Origin: an uncultured Myxococcales bacterium | GTDB taxonomy: Bacteria > Myxococcota_A > Polyangia > Polyangiales > Polyangiaceae | Length of the DNA: 64,000 bases | Direction: 5' to 3' | Assembly: GCA_937949945.1 (NCBI GenBank) | Contig: CALFEQ010000036.1 | Span: 4,979 to 68,978, forward strand | Shown here: in pieces, positions 58,189-64,000 of the stretch | Layout: each line of letters starts with the position of its first letter | Position numbering within the stretch: the first letter of the stretch is position 1 | The notes under the pieces: generated by a model | The model's database searches: none | The model's input: the letters and a program-made list of their open reading frames with translations, nothing else | What the model was told of the DNA's origin: nothing | Program-made: the position numbers and the translations under genes

Positions 58189-59094
58189 ATGGCGCTCACC
58201 GCCCCTCAGCTCTGGCTCGACGGCGCGATGGTCGAGACGCGCGCCGCCGGCGTGCCGCTCATGGGTCACGCGGCGCAGCGCGGCAGCCTCGTGTTCGACG
58301 TGGCCTCGTTCCGCACGACGGAGCGAGGGCCGGCGATCTTCCGTGCCCGCGACCACGTCGCTCGTTTCCTCCGGTCGGCCGAGGTCGTCGGGCTCGAGCT
58401 CCCGTACGACGACGAGACGCTGCTCGACGCCGCCGTGCGCGTCGTCGCGGAGAACGGGCTCGCGGAAGGTCTCGTGCGCTGGTCGGCGTTCTATGCCGTG
58501 ACCGAGCCCGACCTCGTGCCTCGCTCCTTCGCGGCGCGCGTCGCCGTCGCGGCGCAGTCGCTCCAGGATCCGCCGCGGCGCGAGCCGCTCCGCGTCGCCT
58601 TCTTCGACGACGCACGCAAGGCCCCGCCGGAGGTGCTGCCGCCGGACGCGAAGGCCTCCGGTGCTTACCTCGGCCCGATGATCGCGCGGCGGCGCGCCAT
58701 CGCCGCGGGCGCGGACGACGTCGTGTTGCTCGACCGCGACGGAGACATCGCGGAGGCGCCGATCGCGAACGCATTCGCCGTCGTCGACGGAGCGCTCTGG
58801 ACGCCGCCGCTCGGCCGCGTCCTGCCGGGGATCACGCGGAGCACGGTCATCGCGCTCGCTCGCGCCGAGGGCATCGTCGTCCGCGAGGAGCGTCTACCTC
58901 GCGACGTCTTCGCGTCGGCCGACGAGGCGTTCCTCACCTCGACCTCGTCGCCCGTGGCGCCGATCGGACACGTGAACGATCGTGCGCTCCGCCACGCGCC
59001 CGGCCCGATCACCTCGAAGCTCCGCGAGCTCGTCGTGGCCGCTCGCTCGGGGACGATGCCCGGACGCGAGGATTGGCTCACGTTCGTCCGCTGA
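58189..59094 (+). CDS. Class IV aminotransferase (branched-chain/D-amino-acid type)
   Basis: A 301-residue fold-type IV PLP enzyme. The expected lysine is K155 in DAKASGAYLGPMIARRRAI, followed by DDVVLLDRDGDIAEAPIANAF and a PPLGRVLPGITRSTVI. These fit the IlvE/Dat/aminodeoxychorismate lyase group; I cannot tell which reaction. IlvE is the closest feel but the EGSGEN motif is changed to EAPIAN. Start ATG 58189. Confidence 0.83.
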   Translation: MALTAPQLWLDGAMVETRAAGVPLMGHAAQRGSLVFDVASFRTTERGPAIFRARDHVARFLRSAEVVGLELPYDDETLLDAAVRVVAENGLAEGLVRWSAFYAVTEPDLVPRSFAARVAVAAQSLQDPPRREPLRVAFFDDARKAPPEVLPPDAKASGAYLGPMIARRRAIAAGADDVVLLDRDGDIAEAPIANAFAVVDGALWTPPLGRVLPGITRSTVIALARAEGIVVREERLPRDVFASADEAFLTSTSSPVAPIGHVNDRALRHAPGPITSKLRELVVAARSGTMPGREDWLTFVR

Positions 59095-59102
59095 CGATCG
59101 GT

Positions 59103-60032
59103 TCACCTCCCGCCGTCGCGCTCGAACGACTCCCAGAACGCGAACGCCTCGTCGAGGTACTCCTCGCGCGCGCCGTGACCGCCGGGATGCTCGCGCACGC
59201 GCACGGGCCAGCCCTTCGAAGCGAGGAAGGCGCCGAGCGCCTTCGGGGCGTTCTTCGTCGGATCGCCGGTCGCGTATCCGACGTAGAAGGGCTTCGGCGG
59301 TCCGCCCGCGTCGTGCGCCGCGGCGAAGCCGGCGGCGCCGCCGGAGGTCGCGGCGTATCCGTCGACGTCGATGGCACCCGCGAGCGCGAGCGCCGCGAGG
59401 AAGTACGCGCCGCTCGACGAGCCAGCGAGGTACGTGCGTTCGAACTTCCGGCCGAGCGCGGACTCGAGCTTCGCCCGCGCGGTCTTCCACTCCTCCACCA
59501 TCGTCGTCGCGTACGTCGCGTACGCGGACGAGGTGGTCGGCCACGCCCACCAGTCCTTCGCGCCCGACGGACCGATCCCTCGACGCCCGCGGGGCAGGAG
59601 CGCGGCCGCCCCTGCGCGCCGCGCCGCCGCCGCGACGACGCGCTGGACCTTCTCCTTCTGCGGGCTCCGCGGGGTCGGCGGGACGATGCCGGACAGATAC
59701 ACGAGGAGGCGCGTCGGCCGCTCGCCGTCCGGCAAGAAGTAGCAGGCCCCTTCGTCGAGGCCGCGCCAGCCCTCGAGGCACCAATCGGTCTTCACGTCCG
59801 GGAGGGCCGCCGTCGTGCTTTGCGGCGTCGAAAGCGGCGGCGCGACCGTCGACGCAGCCGCTGCATCGGCAGAAGGCGCGGAGGCGTTCGGCTGCGCTCC
59901 GCTCGCGTTCGTCGTGCTCGATGCGCGCTGCGCGCCTCGAGCGAGCTCCTCCGGCGGCGCGGCGCTCCGGCACCCGGAGGCCGTCGCCGCGGCGACGAAG
60001 AGCGCCGCGATGCGCATGCGTGCGCGTGCCAT
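59103..60032 (-). CDS. Alpha/beta-hydrolase (esterase/PHB-depolymerase-like) lipoprotein
   Basis: A 309-residue lipoprotein (ATASGC lipobox) with an Ala/Ser/Thr-rich linker. Then come an oxyanion-like RLLVYLSGIVPP, a nucleophile elbow AGSSSGAYFLA (G-S-S-S-G), a late DPTKNAPK and a catalytic-His candidate in HPGGHGAREEYLDEA. This order fits esterase or polyhydroxyalkanoate depolymerase-type hydrolases. The substrate is unknown. Start ATG 60032; ATG 60017 is an alternative. Confidence 0.8.
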   Translation of the reverse strand: MARARMRIAALFVAAATASGCRSAAPPEELARGAQRASSTTNASGAQPNASAPSADAAAASTVAPPLSTPQSTTAALPDVKTDWCLEGWRGLDEGACYFLPDGERPTRLLVYLSGIVPPTPRSPQKEKVQRVVAAAARRAGAAALLPRGRRGIGPSGAKDWWAWPTTSSAYATYATTMVEEWKTARAKLESALGRKFERTYLAGSSSGAYFLAALALAGAIDVDGYAATSGGAAGFAAAHDAGGPPKPFYVGYATGDPTKNAPKALGAFLASKGWPVRVREHPGGHGAREEYLDEAFAFWESFERDGGR

Positions 60033-60079
60033 GGACGATGCCGAGCCCACCCCCTCGTTCGTGGCGCGCGCGCAGCGCC

Positions 60080-61012
60080 TCACTTGCACGTCGCCGGATC
60101 GAGGATCGTGCACACGCCCGCGATGCATCGAGCCGGAGCCAGGCACTTCGGACCGCTCTCGTCGTTGCACGGAGCGCCGTCGGCCGCGACGGCTTCGCAG
60201 GATCCGGTCGTCGAGCCCGGAGCGATCTTGCAGGTCGCGCCCGCAGCGCAGCCGGCGATCCTCTCCAGGCTGAACTCGCACGTGCCTCCGGGAGGAGACA
60301 GCTCCGCCTGCGAGCAGACCCCGGCCGTCGGGTGGCAGTAGTAGCCCTTCGCGAGGTCGCACGCGTTCTGGTCACGGACGAACCTGCAGGCAGCCCCGGG
60401 AGCGAGCGGGGGCGCGCATCGGCCTTCGTTGCAGCCGAGCGTGGGGAGGCACGGCTGCGTCGGGCTGCACGGATCACCGGCCTTGCCGAACGCGACGCAC
60501 TTCTGCTGGTGGCACGCGAGCCCGTAGTCGCAGTCCTCGTCGCGTTTGCAGTCCGCCCCCGCGGAGCCGAGCGACGAGCACGCACCGCATCCGGTGTTGT
60601 CCGTCCGGCGGCAGAGCCCGTTCTTGCACTGGGCGTCGTGCCCGCAAACGGCGCCGTCCTCGAGCGTCCCCGGGGCGGTGCGGCAGCTCTCGGGATAGTT
60701 CCGGCCGACGACGTCGTCGCAGCTCGTGGCCTTCACGTCGCTCGCGCACCGGACGAGCTGCTCGGGGGTCGCGCTCGTGCCGGGCGCCGTGAAGGACGAC
60801 GGGCAGTTGATCTTGAACCGAGCGATGCACTGCGACGTGTCCGCGAACGCGCTCTTGACGAGGAAGGGCGCGCACTCCTCCAGCTTGCTGCAGAGCGCCG
60901 CGGCGGCTTCGTCGCACGCTTGCTCGGGGGAGACGGGATCGTCACCAGCCCCGCAGGCGAAGACGACGAGCGAACAGGCGGCCAGACGAAAGCCGAGATC
61001 GAGCGTCCTCAT
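60080..61012 (-). CDS. Cys-rich (Dickkopf-like repeat) lipoprotein
   Basis: A 310-residue lipoprotein (lipobox VVFACG). An N-terminal helical domain of about 110 residues with cysteines (ALCSKLEECAPF; CIARFKINCPSSF) precedes several short Cys modules of the form G-A-x-C-x(5)-C-x2-G-L-x-C. They end with GSCEAV...CLAPARC. Disulfide-rich surface proteins of this kind are common in myxobacteria (from memory). No ligand known. ATG 61012; an upstream in-frame extension to 61138 has no signal-like start. Confidence 0.8.
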   Translation of the reverse strand: MRTLDLGFRLAACSLVVFACGAGDDPVSPEQACDEAAAALCSKLEECAPFLVKSAFADTSQCIARFKINCPSSFTAPGTSATPEQLVRCASDVKATSCDDVVGRNYPESCRTAPGTLEDGAVCGHDAQCKNGLCRRTDNTGCGACSSLGSAGADCKRDEDCDYGLACHQQKCVAFGKAGDPCSPTQPCLPTLGCNEGRCAPPLAPGAACRFVRDQNACDLAKGYYCHPTAGVCSQAELSPPGGTCEFSLERIAGCAAGATCKIAPGSTTGSCEAVAADGAPCNDESGPKCLAPARCIAGVCTILDPATCK

Positions 61013-61118
61013 CGCCAAGAGGGTACACGCCGCCTCGGGCGTGAAGCCAATCCAGGCCCGTCCCCCGCGGGCCTCCACCGAAGATGCTTTGCGCCGGGCG
61101 AGCGTGTACCTTCGACCC

Positions 61119-61868
61119 ATGCCCCAGGTGCGGCGCAAGAGATCGTACCTCCTCGACCCTCGCTTCCAGTTGAAGTGGACCGGCTACCTCGTCGGGGTCG
61201 TCGTCGTCGTCATGACGTGCCTCGGCCTCGTCATCGCTCGGACGGCAGGGCGTGCGGCCGACACCGCGAGCCTCGCGGTCAAGCAGGCGGAGAAGGCGTT
61301 CGAGGAGTCTCGCACCAACAACATCCTCGCGCGGCGAACCGTGCAGCTCGCGGCCGGCGACAACGCGGCGCTCCAGGCGATCATGGAGGAGTCGCTCGGC
61401 GAGGTGGACGCGCAGTCCGAGAAGAACCTCGCCGACGTTCGGAGGACGGAGGCGGAGATCGCGCAGGATCGGAAGAAGCTGCAGATCCTGCTCGTCGGCG
61501 CCGGCCTCGCGCTGGTCGCGCTCCTCCTCGTCATGGGCGTCATCATCACGCACCGCATCGTCGGGCCGGTGCACAAGATGAAGCGGCTCCTCCGGCGCGT
61601 CAGCACGGGCCGCCTCGTGATCGAGGAGCGACTGCGCAAGGGCGACGAGCTCGAGGACCTCTTCGACACGTTCCTCCAGATGACCTACTCGCTCCGCGCG
61701 ATGCAGACCGCTCGCCTCGCGACCCTCGACGGCGCCATCCGCCGCGCCGAGGCGACGTCGACGCCCGCAGAAGTCATCGAGAGCCTGCGCGCGCTTCGCG
61801 CGCAGATGGTCGTCGGCCTCGAGCCGCGCCGAAGCTCGATGCGGCCGCCCCCTCCCTCCTCCACGTGA
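61119..61868 (+). CDS. HAMP-domain membrane protein
   Basis: A 249-residue protein with two membrane helices (about 19-40 and 122-145) flanking a short extracytoplasmic coiled-coil domain of about 80 residues. A HAMP domain follows (RIVGPVHKMKRLLRRVSTGRLVIEERLRKGDELEDLFDTF) and a helical end. No kinase, cyclase or MCP domain is fused, so it may be a sensor subunit working with another protein. The TerB-like gene starts six bases after it. Confidence 0.82.
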   Translation: MPQVRRKRSYLLDPRFQLKWTGYLVGVVVVVMTCLGLVIARTAGRAADTASLAVKQAEKAFEESRTNNILARRTVQLAAGDNAALQAIMEESLGEVDAQSEKNLADVRRTEAEIAQDRKKLQILLVGAGLALVALLLVMGVIITHRIVGPVHKMKRLLRRVSTGRLVIEERLRKGDELEDLFDTFLQMTYSLRAMQTARLATLDGAIRRAEATSTPAEVIESLRALRAQMVVGLEPRRSSMRPPPPSST

Positions 61869-61874
61869 CCGATC

Positions 61875-62375
61875 ATGAGAGACATCGTCGCCGCCGCCAT
61901 CGATCAGCTCTGCGCCGCCTTCGAGCGAGGCGGGTACAACCCCACGCCGATCATCGACCTCGGCGTGCTCGTCGTGTACGCGGACGGCGTCATCGACGAC
62001 AAGGAGCGCGAGGTGCTCCTCGACGTCTTCTCGACGCTCCTCGACACGAAGATCTCGCCCGAGGTGGTCGACCACCTCGTCACCGCGAGCGTGCAGGTGA
62101 TCAAGGCGGCCGGCGCGGAGTCGCGCGCACGCCTCATCGCCGAGATCCTGCTCGACTGCGACGCGGTCGAGCCCGGGATCCTCGTCGCGCTCGCGGTCGC
62201 CTACGCCAGCGAAGGGCTCTCGAAGGACGAGCGCGTCGTGATCGAGCGCATCGCCGACTTCGCCAAGCTGCCTCGCTCGCGCCTCGAGGAGCTCATCCGA
62301 AGGGTCGGCGCACGCGCGGCAGGCGATCCGGTGAGCGTGCGCAGCCTGCTCGCGGCGAGCCCGTCGAAGGCCTGA
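61875..62375 (+). CDS. TerB-like helical protein
   Basis: A 166-residue soluble, all-helical protein. LGVLVVYADGVIDDKEREVLLDVF and VALAVAYASEGLSKDERVVIERIADFAKL form two related halves of the TerB/co-chaperone-like fold, with acidic residues (DGVIDDKE, SKDERV) that bind metal in TerB. Six bases after the HAMP gene, so probably co-transcribed. The role, perhaps stress sensing, is inferred. Confidence 0.72.
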   Translation: MRDIVAAAIDQLCAAFERGGYNPTPIIDLGVLVVYADGVIDDKEREVLLDVFSTLLDTKISPEVVDHLVTASVQVIKAAGAESRARLIAEILLDCDAVEPGILVALAVAYASEGLSKDERVVIERIADFAKLPRSRLEELIRRVGARAAGDPVSVRSLLAASPSKA

Positions 62376-62564
62376 TCGCCATCGCGCGCTTCGAGCGAAG
62401 AGCTCGAGCTCGTCTCGAGCGCGACGAAGAAACGTAGGACCGTCCCTCGCTCACCTTGCGTCCGGGCCGGGTGAAGCTAAGGTCTCGTTCGCCCGCGTAC
62501 GTCTTCTCGCAACGATCGCCCCTCGACTGGGATCGCACTCCGCTGCGTGGTTCGTCACTGTGGG

Positions 62565-62583
62565 GGCGGAAGTCACTTCCGCC
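62565..62583 (+). promoter_or_regulatory. Stem-loop in the leader of the RRM gene
   Basis: A perfect 8-bp stem GGCGGAAG/CTTCCGCC with a TCA loop sits 74 bases before the RRM start. It could be a binding site for the RRM protein itself or an mRNA structure. The 281-base gap before the gene contains no other feature I can support. Confidence 0.35.
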
Positions 62584-62656
62584 GACCTCCTCCGATCCCA
62601 ACGGCACGTATCCGAGGTGGTTCATCGTCTCCGTGCCGTCAGCAATCGAGTGAACA

Positions 62657-62983
62657 ATGGGCAATCGTCTTTATGTGGGAAACTTGTCGTACGCCTCCAC
62701 GGCCGACGGGCTGCGCGAGACCTTCTCCGCGTTCGGTGAGGTCACCGACGTGCACGTGGTCATCGACCGCGAGAGCGGCCGGTCGCGCGGCTTCGGGTTC
62801 GTCACCATGAGCTCGCCGCAAGAGGCGCGCGAGGCCATGGAGAAGATGAACGGAGCCGTCTTCGACGGGCGTCCGCTCAAGGTCAACGAGGCCGCAGAGC
62901 GGCCGAGCCGCGGGCCTTCGAGCCGCAATGGCTTCGGCGGCGGTCGCAACGGCGGCCGCCGCGGCGGTCACCGCGGCTGGTAG
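62657..62983 (+). CDS. RRM-family RNA-binding protein with Gly/Arg tail
   Basis: A 108-residue protein. One RNA recognition motif (residues 3-78): RNP2 LYVGNL, RNP1 RGFGFVTM, with the helix EAREAMEKMNGAVFDGRPLKV. A short Gly/Arg/Asn-rich tail (RNGFGGGRNGGRRGGHRGW) follows. Such proteins in bacteria are often cold-inducible and bind mRNA. A leader hairpin precedes and an intrinsic terminator follows it, so it is a single-gene unit. Confidence 0.92.
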   Translation: MGNRLYVGNLSYASTADGLRETFSAFGEVTDVHVVIDRESGRSRGFGFVTMSSPQEAREAMEKMNGAVFDGRPLKVNEAAERPSRGPSSRNGFGGGRNGGRRGGHRGW

Positions 62984-63005
62984 ACCTGACGACGACGAAA
63001 CGCGA

Positions 63006-63043
63006 GCGAGGCGAGGTCGTCCGATCTCGCCTCGCTTCTTTTC
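63006..63043 (+). terminator. Intrinsic terminator after the RRM gene
   Basis: A 10-bp GC stem (63006-63015 with 63026-63035), 10-nt loop, then TTCTTTTC. The best intrinsic terminator in the window. It also lies at the end of the convergent TgpA-like gene. Confidence 0.8.
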
Positions 63044-63050
63044 GTCCGCC

Positions 63051-64000
63051 TCACGTCTCGATCTCGGGCGCCTTGCCCCACGCCGCAGCGATCTTCCGCT
63101 TCGTGGGGATGTACGGGCTCACGGCATCGACGAAGGCGTCCACCGCCTGGCGCATCGTCTGCTCGTCGTTCGCGCCGAGCCCGCGACCCGCGTAGTCGAT
63201 CTTCTCGACGATCGCCGCCGCCTCCTTCAACCCCGGAGACGGGCAACCGAACGTCGATGCCAGCTCCCCCTCGACCCGGCGGGCGAAATCGCACGGCGCC
63301 TCGCCGGCGGCGGGCTCGATGTCGATCGTCGCGAGCACGGCCAGCGCGCGACGCCACAGGTTCATCACGCGCGCGGTCGGCGCCACGGGCCAGAGCGGCC
63401 GCTCGAGGTGGCGCATGAGAAGGGCGCGTCGGAGCGGCGGGACGAAGACCGCGAAGACGAGGAAGAGCAAGAGCGCCGCGATCAGGAGCCAGAAGAAGAT
63501 TTTGAACCCGAGGTTCAGTGCCTCGGCAGCCGCGCTGCCGGCGTGGTCGGTATCGGGCTTGTCGATCGGCGACTCCGAGGAGCCGGAGCCGCCGCCCTTC
63601 GAGCCGCTGCCCTTCGAGCCGCCATCTTTCGAGCCACTCCCCTTCGAGCCGCCACCTTTCGCGCCGCTTCCCTGCGAAGAGCCGCCCTTCGAATCGCTGC
63701 CCGGCGTTCCGCCGCCCGACGTCCCGCTCGAGTCCCCGCCTTCACTACCGGGCTCGCTGCCCGACGCGCCGCCACCGCTCGACGTCTCGCTGCCGGACTC
63801 TCCGCTCGAGGCACCGCCGCCGCTCGACGTCCCGCTTCCCGATTTCCCACTCGAGCCCTGACCGCTCGACGCACCGCCGCTCGACGTCTCGCTTCCCGAC
63901 TGCCCGCTCGAGCCCTGACCGCTCGACGCACCGCCGCTCGACCCGCCGCCGCTCGACGTCTCGCTTCCCGACTGCCCGCTCGAGCCCTGACCGCTCGACG
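63051..64000 (-). CDS. TgpA-like (DUF4129) membrane protein, N-terminal part beyond the window
   Basis: The frame is open from the right edge to the stop at 63051. Read N to C it has a long Ser/Gly-rich stretch (to about 63560), a membrane helix (FKIFFWLLIAALLLFLVFAVF) and a cytoplasmic helical domain (RRALAVLATIDIEPAAGEAPCDFARRVEGELA). That plan fits the C-terminal DUF4129-like part of transglutaminase-like membrane proteins (TgpA), inferred from architecture. The Ser/Gly linker is unusually long; the catalytic domain should lie to the right. Confidence 0.6.
   Translation of the reverse strand, partial: SSGQGSSGQSGSETSSGGGSSGGASSGQGSSGQSGSETSSGGASSGQGSSGKSGSGTSSGGGASSGESGSETSSGGGASGSEPGSEGGDSSGTSGGGTPGSDSKGGSSQGSGAKGGGSKGSGSKDGGSKGSGSKGGGSGSSESPIDKPDTDHAGSAAAEALNLGFKIFFWLLIAALLLFLVFAVFVPPLRRALLMRHLERPLWPVAPTARVMNLWRRALAVLATIDIEPAAGEAPCDFARRVEGELASTFGCPSPGLKEAAAIVEKIDYAGRGLGANDEQTMRQAVDAFVDAVSPYIPTKRKIAAAWGKAPEIET
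63823..64000 (+). repeat. 57-bp minisatellite in the Ser/Gly-coding region
   Basis: Near-identical copies of a unit beginning CTCGACGTCTCGCTTCCCGA start at 63823, 63880 and 63952, spaced 57 and then 72 bases (57 + 15). Spacings are multiples of three, so the reading frame is kept. Shorter, more decayed repeats continue to about 63590. It is a slippage-prone coding repeat. Confidence 0.75.

Noticed and set aside
63580..64000. CRISPR-like array
   Set aside because: The units have no spacers; they are in-frame Ser/Gly-coding tandem repeats.

Overview
The window is one continuous piece of a very GC-rich (about 70%) bacterial chromosome. The style points to a myxobacterium-like organism (Myxococcota, probably the Polyangia side). 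The signs are: Hanks-type Ser/Thr kinases with proline-rich tails, many single-gene lipoproteins, Cys-rich and RCC1-repeat lipoproteins, a formylglycine-enzyme-like lipoprotein, a soluble FrzCD-like chemoreceptor operon, a Gly-tailed RRM protein, and G/C in nearly every third codon position. This taxonomic call is inference. I see no tRNA, rRNA, insertion sequence, prophage or CRISPR array.

Layout. 1-11 kb: a kinase cut by the left edge, a P-type ATPase-like protein that has lost its catalytic motifs, argD, a HAD phosphatase, an RlmI-like methyltransferase, an outer-membrane barrel protein, apolipoprotein N-acyltransferase and an HU protein. 11-19 kb: ybeY on the minus strand, then a plus-strand run (glycosyltransferase, C45 acyltransferase, LolA-like carrier, a small unknown, a GNAT), then a minus-strand operon thyA-folA-Cys-rich protein-metal-receptor protein. 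19-34 kb: an LpoB pair, a VKOR-DsbA fusion, RNase R, an RCC1 lipoprotein, a DnaJ, an FGE-like lipoprotein, a very large metallophosphoesterase lipoprotein and a quinone reductase. 34-46 kb: a KefB-type antiporter, a VOC protein and a complete minus-strand chemosensory operon in the order cheY-cheA-cheW-mcp-HEAT-cheR-cheB, with neighbours overlapping or abutting. 46-64 kb: a hybrid histidine kinase divergent from that operon, two envelope membrane proteins, rsgA, a second Ser/Thr kinase, a parvulin lipoprotein, a small lipoprotein behind a sigma-54-like promoter, an S1-domain protein, a cNMP-GGDEF protein, a zinc-ribbon/membrane/beta-solenoid protein with a frameshifted tail, a class IV aminotransferase, an esterase-like lipoprotein, a Cys-rich lipoprotein, a HAMP protein, a TerB-like protein, an RRM protein and the C-terminal end of a TgpA-like protein with a long Ser-Gly repeat.

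The most unusual signals are these: (1) the P1B-type ATPase-like protein with a TRASH/YHS zinc finger in which DKTGT, TGE, CPC and GDGxND are all destroyed; (2) three intergenic elements, each beginning within about 30 nt of a stop codon and bounded by inverted arms of 7-nt tandem repeats, two of which share an exact 14-mer; (3) the zinc-ribbon solenoid protein whose last coil reappears out of frame after its stop; (4) the roughly 800-residue soluble receptor with a HEAT-repeat partner; and (5) a sigma-54-like promoter before a 97-residue lipoprotein. Most of the remaining genes are ordinary housekeeping genes. Large open frames antisense to them are GC-driven shadows and are left out.
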